From the NCBI GenBank assembly GCA_011109175.1, contig RDEW01000008.1, positions 408,369-472,368 of the forward strand: a DNA stretch of 64,000 bases, written 5' to 3'. The notes beneath the pieces are model-generated. The model made no database searches and was not told the origin of the DNA. It saw only the letters and a program-made list of their open reading frames with translations. This stretch comes from Dicyema japonicum. Its lineage: Eukaryota > Dicyemida > Rhombozoa > Dicyemidae. Position numbers and translations under genes: made by a program. Positions within the stretch are counted from its first letter, which is position 1. Each line of letters begins with the position of its first letter. Below are positions 22,827 through 34,150 of this stretch, in pieces.

Positions 22827-23081
22827 TTATTTTTTCAAAAAATTTTCAGCTTTTAAAGTTATTATAGCACTGTTTTTTCGTTCTTTGATAAGTTTGTTTT
22901 CATTAACTTTATTCTTGACTGTATTGTGATAATTAATCATTTCTCTTTGTGGCAATGATTTCATTCGATTATAGTTTTTATTAAAAATAGTCTTTTCACG
23001 ATCTATTTTCTCAATTTCTATTGATGATCTGCGATTAGATAATTTGGATTGAATAAAGTTATTGCTGAGACAAAATTTCAT
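22827..23081 (-). CDS. Small charged protein, unidentified
   Basis: Single exon of 84 codons from ATG to TAA. The peptide is rich in Lys, Glu, Asn and Arg (SNRRSSIEIEKIDREKT, NYNRMKSLPQREMIN, NENKLIKERKNSAI) and looks helical and basic. No domain is recognised. In such AT-rich DNA an 84-codon charged frame is only moderately unlikely by chance. Confidence 0.38.
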   Translation of the reverse strand: MKFCLSNNFIQSKLSNRRSSIEIEKIDREKTIFNKNYNRMKSLPQREMINYHNTVKNKVNENKLIKERKNSAIITLKAENFLKK

Positions 23082-23449
23082 TTCCCTATTACGAATAATA
23101 TTCAGACTAAGTTAATTCTTATAATTTACCGGGCATTTAATGGCTTCTTGCAATATAAATTATCCCTGCTTTGCATTAACGACAAATCACATCTACCGCT
23201 TTATATAGCACATTAGAGCTTAAACCACATTAGCCATTATTAATTAGTTCTTATGAAATTTAATTTTATTCATATTTGATCACAATTTCTAAGTCTATAT
23301 CACAGGCTTGTCTTCACAAGGTCGCCCAAATAGTTTCAAAAGTTATGAATGATTTAAGATTCCTCACAAATCAACCGTTTTAACAGGTGCTTTTTGAATC
23401 AAAAATAAATGAAATAACCTCTAGTGGTAGGGAAGGTAATTAAATTATT

Positions 23450-23640
23450 CCATAGACCAAACTAACTAACTCCTTGGTCCTAACTCGTTCCAGCATTCCA
23501 GAACTTGTCTCCAGGTAACGACATTGTCCCCGGGGAAAGAATAGTGGATCCTTTTGATGCCGGCCAAGCATTGGGGTCTCCTCAGTAAGATGGATCCAAT
23601 GACGCCATCGGAAAGAAAATAATTTATGACAAACTAGCCA
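23450..23640 (-). repeat. R1 dispersed repeat copy (reverse)
   Basis: Reverse complement of the 3.1-3.4 kb R1 copy, including CATTGTCCCCGGGGAAAGAA, GATGCCGGCCAAGCATTGG and TGGATCCAATGACGCCATCG. It is the least diverged pair among the R1 copies, which suggests recent spread. Confidence 0.75.
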
Positions 23641-24605
23641 CATAGAGCCAGATGGCGCCACGTGGCATATTAATAACACATATGGTAAATAGGTATGGTC
23701 AATAATATGATTTTTTCATTTGTTTAAAAGAATTTTGTGTCTAACCATATACTAATTGTTATTTTCATTTGTGGCGTTTCTCCAGATTTTTGAGGTTCCA
23801 AGTTTTAGGTGTTTCCAAAGTTCTTAGCGGTCTACTGGGAATTCAAATAACAATCGACTGAATTTCACCACAAGGCTTTTGAAGACATCCAATTTGAGTA
23901 GAAACAGTAGATTGCGTTAGTATATTGAAATTTTCCACCCGACAAATATTAATTTTCATGTTTAATTCGGCTCTTAAATCTCGTTTCTAATTCATGACTA
24001 TTGAAGACGTCAGTAGACTATCCACCAATGACAGACGTTAGGTCAACTGTACCTAGAGGGGTTATTAGCTGTTCTAAGATTTCTTTCATTCAAATCATCG
24101 TATACGTTACTTTGAGACATTCGATTCATTCGTTTGACTGCAAATATGACAGAACAGAGCCGTCCAAAAAGAGGGTTCAGTTATTGAAGTTGATAAACAG
24201 GGAACCAGTACTGAATTTTAAATGTAGCAAGATAGTTCCTTTTTCTTTAATGTAATTAATTAAAGTGTTCTTTATGTGAATTATAGATTTGAAATACAAG
24301 AACAGTGATCCAAAGGTCGTTATCCGGGGCGCTGAGGTCGATTCAAGCACTCGTCGCTAGGGAAAAATTGTGATTTTGTCAAGTCTTTATAAAATCAATA
24401 AGAACAAAGTTTAATAATTTATTGAATTTAGACCAACAGTACTATATATTATAAGAATGTGGTTTATTAATCACCAGTCCTTCAAAGCTGTGGTTAACAA
24501 GAAAATAACAACCAAATAGGATTTTAGAAAGTAACAAATTATATTCGAAGAGTAGTTACGGAAATAAATAAATTATGAGGGAATATTAGTTTATTAACTG
24601 TAAAA
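23641..24605. other. Unassigned; no confident gene
   Basis: A reverse-strand stretch near 24230-23990 encodes MNRMSQSNVYDDLNERNLRT, followed by a possible 35-nt intron, but I could not extend it into a recognisable protein. Remaining sequence is AT-rich without features. Confidence 0.3.
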
Positions 24606-25098
24606 TTAGTATTTCTTAAAGTCCACGGAAGCAGAATTAATGCAATACCTTAAATATGTTGGTTCTGGTCCATCCTCGAAGACATGTCCTAAATGTGAGC
24701 CACAATTTGCACAACAAACTTCGACACGTGACCCTAAAATTATGGAATTTCATACCAGTATCGGCAGAATATGATATTTTACTAATACTAATAACATCAA
24801 AAAATGAATCCCAGCCGCAGGGACATTTGTATTTGTGGTCACTCATGAATAATTCCTCATCACATACAATGCATAAATATTTTCCAGCTGTTTTATTATT
24901 TAAATATTTCCCAGTGAAAGGCCTAAATAATAGAAAAAACAACCTTTCAGTTGCTGAATTTTGAGTGACGTCATATTGAAGTTCAGTTAGTCTCTTTTTC
25001 AACAGATCCTTATCAATAGATTTTGGATATTCATTGGGTTTCCCTGATATTGTAGTGACTTTTCCAAATATTAATTTAGATATTCGATCAAAACTCAT
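24606..25098 (-). CDS. msrB: Peptide-methionine (R)-S-oxide reductase (MsrB)
   Basis: Three exons give 149 residues; introns 24923-24943 (21 nt) and 24734-24755 (22 nt). MsrB repairs oxidised methionine by reducing methionine-R-sulfoxide. The family landmarks are in order: [68 protein letters not shown] and [11 protein letters not shown]. The two CxxC pairs (CIVC, CANC) are the structural zinc site, and the Cys in RYCINSAS is the catalytic residue, in place of the selenocysteine of vertebrate MSRB1. The ATG at 25098 opens a short N-terminal extension ([13 protein letters not shown]) with a basic/hydrophobic mix that might target mitochondria. Start chosen as the only in-frame ATG before the domain. 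Confidence 0.95.
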
Positions 25099-25189
25099 TA
25101 ATAATATAAATTGATTACTCTTTTAAACATTATTTAAAATAATTAAATAATTATTTAATATTTAATTATTAAATAATAATTAAAGTTCA

Positions 25190-25380
25190 ATGAATCCTTT
25201 ACCATATCCTATCCCATCAGAACAAAGAGTTCTTTGTCTGAACAAACGTACTTGCGCCGGTGTAAGGGTGGATTAACCCGTAGCACCTACGCGCCTGGAT
25301 GGAACTTGTACCATGAAAGTAGAACAACAGAATCCTGTCCTTCCTTCTGATTTATCCTTGGATTTATGGATCCTCAGATA
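25190..25380 (+). CDS. Possible small spliced gene divergent from msrB
   Basis: An ATG 91 bp from the msrB start, pointing the other way, opens MNPLPYPIPSEQRVLCLNKR. After a possible 24-nt GTGTAA...CGTAG intron it continues in frame (APTRLDGTCTMKVEQQNP, SDLSLDLWIL) to a TGA. The family is not recognised and the downstream sequence looks like mobile-element debris, so it may be chance. Confidence 0.28.
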
Positions 25381-26177
25381 TTGAGGGAACAAAAAAGAGT
25401 TCTCTCATACTATTGTAGGGGAGAATTCTAGACCATGATGACCCCTTGAGAGAATGGCATTACGGTTTTGGAGTACCATACAAGCCATGAACATACATCC
25501 ACATACGATCGTACGTAGTCTTGTAAGACAAGGCCAGTTATCCTCTGGCAATCGTCAGAGAACTGTCCAAGCTGGACAGAGATGACTGAGGAACAACCCT
25601 CAACGGAGAACTCTCTATGAGGAACATGCCAAACTTATTGACACTCTCAGTCTCAAACGTGAATACTCGCAAAGAGCTTATATCCCAAATTTGGGGTATC
25701 GAGTAACGAATGAAGGTCTTTAAGAGTTCCATTCGTTGTATTCCACGAATGGATAACGACGATGGTCGACCCTTGCAGTGATTACTGCACTATGCCCACC
25801 AGTTCTACCCTGCACAATCGTGTGTAGTGCGATGGTAGTTCCGTTGCAGAATTAATCAAATTTTCCAAAAAATCTAAAAAAACGTTGTCTTTTAAGCCTT
25901 TCCAAAGATAATCTGGAAATCCCAAAAATTTCTTGAAAAGGATGACCTTAAAATCAGTTTTTACTACCGATTGCTAGCCGGAAGATATCTTTCGGGCTGA
26001 TTTAAAGGTAATTGCGTTAATACTTAAGCTGAGAAATATCTCCAAAAGTTTTTTTAGATATACTGGTTTGATTGTTTAGTCTATGATGGAATTCCACTAA
26101 GACGTGAACAAACCAGAAAGCTACCAATTTTGTGTTTTTTTAAGACCAATCATTATTCCTCTGCGTGAGCAATCGCA
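25381..26177. other. Unassigned, possible mobile-element debris
   Basis: GC content is higher than in the neighbours between 25400 and 25830, and broken frames such as RTLYEEHAKLIDTLSLKRE then YSQRAYIPNLGYRVTNEGL occur on the forward strand. This resembles decayed retroelement sequence but I cannot assign it. Confidence 0.3.
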
Positions 26178-26570
26178 TCACCCAACGGGTTTCCTGGCTT
26201 CTTTCAGGTTTTTTGAATAAGTACGTAATGAATCACTTTGCTGTATTTGATTGGATTTTTTAATGCGAATCACCACATTCTGGATAGGACTTGTCCCCTC
26301 GTGATGATTTTGTATTTTTCCAACTAAGAATATACTCACTTTTTGTTGACATATATTCACAAAAATGTCATAAATCATATCTACTATCTCAAATAAATAA
26401 TTCAATTCCTGGTGATGAAGACTGGGTCAAATAGATATGGTAAGGATAACTTTTCTTATAATAAACAGTGGGATCTATGATTGTATATAAATTCTTTCAA
26501 TCAATGAGCCAACGGCATCCGAACCCTCAATGACCCGAAGGTAATCCTGAAGAACATAAAACTAATCATT
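26178..26570 (-). CDS. Candidate exons of an unidentified gene
   Basis: A reverse-strand exon-like stretch after a TTCAG acceptor encodes DYLRVIEGSDAVGSLIERIY. Further on come FEIVDMIYDIFVNICQQK and a basic C-terminus, LRTYSKNLKEARKPVG. Joins between them need an unresolved intron or a frameshift. Composition is protein-like but no family is recognised. It lies just downstream of, and on the same strand as, the small gene at 26601-26982. Confidence 0.3.
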
Positions 26571-26600
26571 TAAAAGACAGAAAGGCTTTTTATAAAACAA

Positions 26601-26982
26601 TCATTTCTTTGATGTTGCCATCAATAGATCACTCTTTTCCTTCTCAAGCAACTCAAGCTCTGCTTTCATGGCAACATTTTCTTTAATTAGAAAGCTCATT
26701 TGTTTGAAAATAGTGGGCACTAAGTTACAGGTTAGATTGATTACTTTGACAAGGAAATAAGTCAGAGAATAACTTGAATGAGTCATTCCATTCAAATCGC
26801 ATGAGGTCCTTAACATTTTTAGGCAAATTTCTTGGTTATATTTATAAACACTACAAAGACTCCATTTTTGCAGGTTTCAACATTTTTCTGGTTTTTTCAA
26901 CTTTAGGGGATGCTGCTTTATTCACAAATTTCGAAGGAAGTTTGTTATTTTTAGCCATTTTACCTTTTTTCCTAGATGGCAT
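26601..26982 (-). CDS. Small basic coiled-coil protein
   Basis: Three exons give 108 residues, with introns 26831-26854 (24 nt) and 26720-26750 (31 nt), both GT...AG and both joining in frame. The N-terminus is strongly basic (MPSRKKGKMAKNNKL). The middle (DLMRFEWNDSFKLFSDLFP) looks amphipathic, and the C-terminal 35 residues form a heptad-like helix (IKENVAMKAELELLEKEKSD). Start ATG at 26982 precedes the basic tract directly. Family not recognised; the layout would suit a small cytoskeletal or chromatin-associated protein, but that is speculation. Confidence 0.6.
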
Positions 26983-27174
26983 TCAGAAACTACACATCAA
27001 AGTAATAATTACATTCAAAATTACATTTTAATTAATTTAATTTTTATCAATTTAAAAATAAATTTTACAACCAATTTTAATGCTATTGACCAGATAGAAT
27101 AGTTCTTAATTAATTTATTTATTTATTAACCCCGGATACACCGAAAAAGAAGTTAACGTAACCAACTAATTAAG

Positions 27175-27380
27175 TGTATCCAGTTTCCACTTCTACAGAA
27201 ACAGAGTCCATCCGGAATCAGCATAAAAGGTAAGACGTCATTACATGCAGTTGTGGAAACCCCTCCAGTGGAGTGGGGAAAGCAAATGATCCTTTTTCAT
27301 GCCGGCCTGGCACTGGGCGTCACCTAGACAGGTGGATCACATGACGCCACTCTATTAGGAAGAGAGAGGAGGAACAGACA
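27175..27380 (-). repeat. R1 copy (reverse), left arm of an inverted pair
   Basis: Contains AACCCCTCCAGTGGAGTGGG, CATGCCGGCCTGGCACTGGG and CATGACGCCACTCTATT, the R1 landmarks in the same order as the 5.3-kb copy. It sits just before the LINE-A fragment at 27400 and is mirrored by the forward copy at 27870. Confidence 0.75.
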
Positions 27381-27399
27381 AGCAAGCAGAAAATTTAAA

Positions 27400-27830
27400 C
27401 CAAAAAATAGTGCTTAATGCAGTCCCTATTGTAAAAGCGCTACTTGGATACTACAAGAGATGGTTCCACCCAACAGTAGATCATCTCTACTACCAATACA
27501 TACTTCCATCAATCAGGTACTGCTGCGCGGCATGGGGTACTAACATGTCCCACAACAACCTAAAGAATTTAAACTCTTTCCAAGAGACAGTAACGAAAAC
27601 CCTACAAAGATCCTCTTTCTCATTAAAACCAACCCCGTTCGAGGAACTCGTGAGGAGAACGGGAGCTCAGCAAAAAACCCATAAACTTCACAAAAGCGAT
27701 TCGTCCATACAGGAATTGTGTCGGAACTCAGGAGGAACACTGAAGAAAGATGAGGCGGCTACTCAAGGGGACCTGGATCATTTGACGGCCCCTACCTTCT
27801 TTATTTTGTCGGTTATTCTTGGTTTTTAAA
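27400..27830 (+). pseudogene. LINE-A C-terminal fragment
   Basis: Encodes the region after the RT palm: YYQYILPSIRYCCAAWGTNM, LNSFQETVTKTLQRSSF, PTPFEELVRRTGA, then in a shifted frame the terminal GTLKKDEAATQ corresponding to the family's R..RMR.LL end. It matches 46669-47199 closely. 5'-truncated as usual for LINE insertions. Confidence 0.8.
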
Positions 27831-27869
27831 TAAAAAATAAAAATTAGCTATCTACCTGGTCGAAGGATT

Positions 27870-28075
27870 CCGCTCTGCTCTATGCCATCTTCAAATCCTA
27901 AGAAGCATCAGTTGATCCATGTCTCAAAAGACGTTAAGTGCTCAGTCGGCATCCAAAAATGATATATTTCTTTCCTACTCCACTGGAGGGGTTCTCACAT
28001 TGGCGGATACGAATAAACTGGATTGGTCTCACTCCAACCAATTACTTTTGTAACGACCAAACTAATCAGTACATT
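27870..28075 (+). repeat. R1 copy (forward), right arm of an inverted pair
   Basis: CTTCAAATCCTAAGAAGCAT, TGATCCATGTCTCAAAAGAC and TACTCCACTGGAGGGGTT match R1 in forward orientation. Together with 27175-27380 it forms an inverted repeat around the LINE-A fragment. Confidence 0.7.
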
Positions 28076-28217
28076 TAAAGAAAATACATTTCTTCTTGAG
28101 TACAGAGAACTTATTCAAATTTTGCAAAAAAAACTGTTGGTACATGAAAATGGTATGACTTTTGAAGGAATATTGTAGATTATTTTAATGACTTTTTTAT
28201 TTAATTATACTATTTAA

Positions 28218-29290
28218 TTTTTTTTTTTTTTTTTTTTTTTTTAAATAATAATAATTTTTAATGAAAAATAAATCAATAAATATCAGTTGAGGAAGCCTGC
28301 TGCGTGGATTGCGAACGAGTTCCCTCGGAGTATGGCTATTCCAATCTTTTGTCTTAGCCATAGCCCTTCTCGTTGATCCCTTTTCTTTCTGGCAAGCAAT
28401 CCTCCGAGTTCTTGCAAGAATTCAGCCGTCATTGGACCAACGGCTCCCGATGATTCGGTCGCAACAGGAGTAAATCGGTAGCGATCCCCGAGGCAAGAAT
28501 ATTTCTTGATTTTTAGTTTTCCGCGGTCGAAGCAGCTGCTCCAGGTGTCTGAACAGATTTATAAATGTTTCGTGCTTGAGAACGTGTCTATGCAAGTTGC
28601 GTCCCAGACCAAAGATCTTCCAGACGTGAAGGGGAAAAGGTCATCCCGTCAGGTCTCTTCCCATCTCCTCGATCAAAGACCACTGGTTCAAGCTGTGCTG
28701 GGAAGCCTGAAGCTTTCAGAGCTCTGACGATCACATCATTCAGAGCAGCATGACGTGGTCCCCTTCCGGCGCTTCTTCTGCAGGACAGCGGGTGCAATCC
28801 TTTCACATCGACTGTTTTCCCGCATCGGCATCGGTGCTCCTGGCAAACGTCTAGTCCCAGCCTTTGTCCGATTCCAATCCTCAAAGAATCGTCGTCCAAA
28901 AAGGTCCCGAGGTTTGGGCAAGGTATTGCACCAAGCCATGCTCCACTCCCTCGACTTGAAGCTGACACCAAACAAGCCAGACGATGTTGATTTGCTTCTT
29001 TCTTAAGGTCCTTCAAAATTTTGGAGCAGACAATGTCATCCAATTTCTTTGCTTCGTTGTGTCTTCTGGGATTTTGAGTCCGGACCCGTTCCATTTCCGA
29101 CAAGCTTCGTCAAATGACTCATTCCAGCAAAGTCCAATTGTGTTATGAAGGACTTGCCGTGTCAAATGACTGCAGCTTGAGAGAGATGATAGGTATGCCG
29201 GGTACGCAACCTCCAGCGCCGATCTCATTCCGACACCCCCAAATCCAGAGGGAAGCTTGCATTGTTTCCAACCAAGTTCGTCGAAGCGGA
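28218..29290 (-). pseudogene. LINE-B non-LTR retrotransposon, C-terminal part with poly(A)
   Basis: Reverse-strand frames encode GVGMRSALEVAYPAYLSSL, then AWLGAIPCPNLGTFLDDDSL, then CQEHRCRCGKTVDV-GLHPLSC, RHAALNDVIVRALKASGFP, RPDGMT, and end in FTPVATESSGAVGPM, KIGIAILRGNSFAIH, AGFLN-stop at about 28288. This CxC..H..C segment and the ALND/PDG stretches form the conserved C-terminal domain of a widespread invertebrate LINE group. A run of about 25 T at 28218-28242 is the poly(A) tail of the reverse-strand element. At least one frameshift near 29100. Base composition is clearly more GC-rich than the surroundings. Confidence 0.82.
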
Positions 29291-30403
29291 CGTTAATTAT
29301 TGACTCGACTGTTTTAATAGTTTGTCTAATATTTCATTTCATGACGTTCTTTGGTAATAAAAATAAATTTGAGATGTAAACTATTAGTTACCTGATCTTT
29401 TAACTAACACGACTAATATAATAAAATAGCATTGAAGGGAGGAACTTGTGGAACGTAAATAAGGATGCCTTGAAGTGATGGACAAAATTAATGACACTTT
29501 TATTTAGAGGAAAGTATACGGTTGATTAAAGAAAACCATAAAATTATAATTTCGTATAGTCAGTATGTAGTAAACCCAAAAGTGGCGAATTATAATGAAT
29601 TTGCAATCTGTTGTGAATTACATTTACAAACTATGCAATTAAATCTTGAGAAAAAATCTAAACAATGAATTATACTAGAAACAAGTAATTAACGCACAAA
29701 CTAACACTCAACAACCGCTGGCTGCTCTCAGTATTTAATTTAACCCAGTATTTATTACTACGTCAAATATCGAGTTAGTCCGACATAATGTCTAATCGAT
29801 AAAACAATGTATCTATTTTATGTTGTCTGACCTATTACTACCCATGGTCCATTCAAGGGAAAGAAACCGGTGGCTAACAAAAACGTTACAACAAAGAGCT
29901 GACGCTCCAGGGATCCGCCAGGTATATTTGGTTCTATGCAGAACTAGGAGGTGGACCCGGACATGAGAAGAGGTAACCCGTCTTCTGGTCGTCAAGAAAG
30001 CACTATGGGCATAGTGAAGAGGACGATTTTCCAATCCTGTACAGATATGAATTTAAATTCAAGTGATGACCACAACTAAGGCACGCCAATTAGACACGAA
30101 CTTCCCGAGGTAGGGAAGTTTCGGTCCCGACAATAATAGGTGGAATTCACTCCAGAAGCTTGTTGATATCACGGCTTTTGAAGGCTTTAGTGGATATCCA
30201 CTCATGGATTTTTTTCTGTTGTGACTGAGAGGGCTCTGTCTCTGGGATGGTTCGTAGAATCTCTGACCTACAAATTGACCAATTTATTATTTAAAAAAAT
30301 AATAATACGTACAATATTTACGAAATAATTGATTTAGAATAATCTATAAATATTAATTTATATCAAAATTTATTTTTAAATTCATTAGATTAAAATAACA
30401 ATT
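29291..30403. other. Intergenic, no supported gene
   Basis: AT-rich with a GC-richer island at 29830-30250 that shows only broken frames on both strands. The last 100 bp should hold the promoter of the SLC37-like gene. Confidence 0.4.
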
Positions 30404-32050
30404 ATGTCAAAATTACCAAGATGGGTAGCTTTGTTTTGTAATCCAAACTCTAATTTTCAGCAACACAAAATATTGTTGTGTTTTTTAGCTTTAATTATAG
30501 ATTCCAATGCTTCATTTGGATCCTCACCTACATCGTTTATGTTTGCAGTCACTCTGCTAGAAAGCCGCTGAGTGTGGTTAAGGTGTGGGTACAATTATTA
30601 CTTTTAGAATGTGCTATCTCCAACAAATACGACAGCAGCCTGGGCTCCCTTTGGTATTTTTATATAATTTTAAAGATAAATCGAATTCTAAAACTCTTCT
30701 TGGTGGACTTGATTCTAGTTTTTTATTTTCCTATGCCTTTGGAATGCTTTTTCTGGGTCATTCCTCAGAAAAACTAGGAATTATTAGAGTTCTGTCAGTA
30801 ACAAATTTCCTAGCTTCTATTTTTACTGTACTGTTTGGAGTTGGATATTTCTGTTCAATTCACAATTATTGGTACTATTTTTTCATTCAGGTATTATATT
30901 CTTTACAATTAGTTCTTCTGTGGAATTTCTATGTCGGCCAGTTGGCCTGGTCTGATAGGAGTATTGTCCAATTGGTCTGGGGTTAAATTGTTATATTTCG
31001 TTTTAAATTAAGACGAGGCCTCGTTACAGGGATTTGGTCTTCATGTGCTAACACTGGGAACATTGTCGGGACAATCATAGCTAGTGCCTTTGTGAGTCAT
31101 AAATGGGGATGGTCCTTCATAGTCCCTGGCCTAGTTCTCCTTTTCATTACCATTATTATGTCTATATTTCTCATAGAGAGTTGATTTCTCATAGTATTGT
31201 AGGACCTGATTCCTTGGAAATTGAAATAAATAAATACCAACCAATTGAAAATGAGGACGATTTGTCTGGACAACCAATTTCGATTGCTAATCTTCTAAAA
31301 ATTCCAGTTATTTGATGACTCATTACAGAATATTATTTCTTTTGGAGTTGCTAGCTTTTTCTTGAAATTAACCAGTTATACCCTTCTTTACTGGCTTCCT
31401 GTCTATCTACTCAACAAATCCAATGGGAAACTCAATCCTAAACAGGCTGGGGAAATGTCGACTTTCTATGACGTCGGGAGTGTCTTTGGTGTTTCCATTG
31501 CCGGCTTAATTACCGATTTCTTAGGGAAAAGACGGATCATATGTCTTCTTTTGTGCTGTTTAGCATGTCCCTCAGTTTGTCAAATTTATATTGTAGCTGT
31601 TTCTGCTAAATTTTTACCAAAATGTATCGTACTATTATTCTGCATGTATTAATGAATATAAACTATAGCTATGCTTGTTCTGGTAGGATTTTTCATCAAC
31701 GGTTGTTTTGGACTGCTTGTGACCACAATTTCCATAGACATGTCTCAGGATCCCTCAATTAAAAGGCTGGGAAGATGCAGTGCTGCTATCACTGGTTTTC
31801 TTGATGGTGTTGGCTCCATTGGTTTATTTTTAACGTGACAAGCAAAGGGGCTGCACTTGGTCCTATTTTATCCGGATATTTATCAAAATACTCTTGGAAT
31901 TACTTTTTCTACTTGATAATATCATCTGTGGGGATTTGTCTCCTTGTAATGATTATAATATTATTTAGACTCTCATCAAACCGACCATCATGGAATTTAA
32001 GAGAACTGAAGATGATATTTAACATTTTATTAATAAATTTTGATTTTTAA
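30404..32050 (+). CDS. SLC37-type sugar-phosphate exchanger (MFS)
   Basis: Eleven exons and ten introns of 21-31 nt (30438-30460, 30583-30607, 30654-30675, 30891-30912, 30982-31012, 31180-31202, 31307-31328, 31575-31596, 31646-31668, 31822-31842) give an uninterrupted 470-residue protein. SLC37 carriers are 12-helix major-facilitator proteins that exchange sugar phosphates for phosphate across the ER membrane. Landmarks: SHSARKPLSVVK after helix 1, GGLDSSFLFSYAFGMLFLGH, NWSGRRGLVTGIWSSCANTG, ASFFLKLTSYTLLYWLPVYL, KQAGEMSTFYDVGSVFG, and GAALGPILSGYLSKYSW near the end. The (R/K)KP and GLVTGIWSSxxxxG motifs are typical of the family. Which SLC37 paralogue it is cannot be told by eye. Confidence 0.93.
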
Positions 32051-32214
32051 GAAAATATATTTTTATGGTCATAAAATTAAACCATTTAAACCACTAATTA
32101 TTTATTTCATTCATTCTGGTTAAATGTCAAAAAATAATTTATTAAAAAATGTCATGTGGGTGGCCGACGACATGGTGGCATTTAGAAGAAAAGGGCCACA
32201 CTTTCCCCTATCCT

Positions 32215-34150
32215 CACGGGTGGACCAACAAGGAAGGCCTATAAAGAAAACCGCATCGACATGTTGCTAATTCAAGCCGATAACAAAAGGAGGAAGATGT
32301 TAATTGAGGACTTTCAGTCTCTGCATACTCAACGATCCAGCTTTCTCTGCAAGAATATCTACTAACGTAACGATAAACCCTCATCACTGCCATCTCCATC
32401 CCTGGCCCTCTTTTTGACTGGTCAGTGAAATATGATATCAGGAGTGACCACGATCCAATATTTTTATGGGTCAAAACGAGGTCACGGATAAAAGAACAGT
32501 TTCTGAAGATAATTAATTAGTCTTGAGAACTGGAGAGGATTCACGGAGTACGTCGATATTCCCATTGGTCTCAACGAAACATTTGATCAGAGAACGAAAT
32601 ATTCTAAGGATGGTGAAATCGTCAACAGAAGAGAACATTAGAAAAATACGAGAACTGAACAGAGGGATCTTCAAGAACATAAAGGAAGAAAATGCGAATA
32701 TATGGACTAGAGTATCGAAGGCTCTCTACATCAACCCCCAATGCAGTTAGTCTGGAAGTGGATCAAGAACATCAAAAATCCTCCCCAGAGAAAAAATGTG
32801 AAATCTACATCCAACCTGACAGCCTGATAGAATATTGCAAGTCTATCTCCTACAAGGAGTTTTCAAAAGAACACTATGTATTCCTAAAAAGATTGCACCG
32901 AATCGTTCCGATGACTCTTTACTAGCCAGGATGTCCGCAGAGTCATATCCAAAACCAACAACTCAGAAGCCAAAGGACCAGACAACATAAGTGAAGCACC
33001 TGGGCCATCAAGCCCTAGAAGTATTAGCCTATATCTTCAACCTATCCATCAACACAAAAAATATGGAACAAATCTCTAATAAAACCTATTAGAAAACTCA
33101 ACCAGTAAATGAACCACCTTCCTATCACCCAATATCTATTCTGAGTCAGGTCTCAAGATCCTTGAAAGGCTTGTTCTGGAAAAAGTATAGGATTCGATCT
33201 GAATACCTTCGACGCAGCACTGATTTCTGGGTAACCTTTCGACCACAACCCTCACACATTTCATTGAGGAAGGGTTTAACTCCCCAAACCCCATCATAGG
33301 ATAGTAATTATATCCGTAGACATCACAAAACCGTTCGACTCGGTCCTAGGAAACTCCTTACAAAGAAGATATTTGAAACCAACATTCATCCGAACTTGAA
33401 GCTTGAAAACCTTCTAAATTGAAGATGAGCACAAGTACTCTACAACAACATCAAATCAAGATCTCGCTACCTTCAAGTGGAGTCCCTCAAGGCTCCACAC
33501 TGTCACCCCGACTTTTCAACCTCTACATAAACGGTATACCACTAGCATGTGATGAGAATTGTCTAATCCTCTCCTATGGTGACAATATCATTTTTTCTCC
33601 AAGGACAGAAGCATTAAATCATCGACTCAGTCCGCTCAACAAATCCTTGACAAGCTGGAACTATGACTCTCGAAGCGGAGACTCAACACATCAGCAACAA
33701 AGTTCTCTGTCAAGCTGTTTACCACTTACAAAAGACAGCTCTGTGTCGAACCAAAAATCTTTATGAAGAACGAGGATATTCCTATTAACAAAACACCGAG
33801 GATTCTGGGAGTCACCTTTGAACATGAACTCTACTTTATCCGAAATGTTGAGAACAAAGTAACTTCTGCTCTAAAGAAAATGGGAATTTTAAACTCTCAA
33901 AAACACTTAGAGACCAAACTGGGAGCATGCCACAGTTTATGAACAATTTATACGACCAACGATGACGGATGCAAGTCTTTCGTGGTCAATGCAGATTTCA
34001 CGATCCTCGTCATTGAAACTATCCGCGATCGAAAAGACTGCAGTAAAGTTGAGTGACCAGAACACAAGATCCGACCTATTGAAAATCTTCTAATTGAATT
34101 ACAACGAAAATTCTTAAAGGCGGTCAGTCTACTGAGCTGCCCCCTGTCTC
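32215..34150 (+). pseudogene. LINE-A fragment: EN end plus RT
   Basis: Starts in the endonuclease end (YDIRSDHDPIFLWVK) and runs through a diverged linker into the RT. There it shows SSGVPQGSTLSPRLFNLYIN (the GVPQGS motif) and a catalytic box changed to YGDN in place of Y-A-D-D. C-terminal IRPTMTDASLSW corresponds to the I-x-P-x-x-x-Y-x-x-x-x-W motif. Multiple stops and shifts; inactive. Confidence 0.78.

Noticed and set aside
28755-29006. Forward-strand Arg-rich frame in LINE-B
   Set aside because: Antisense shadow of the GC-rich LINE-B frame.
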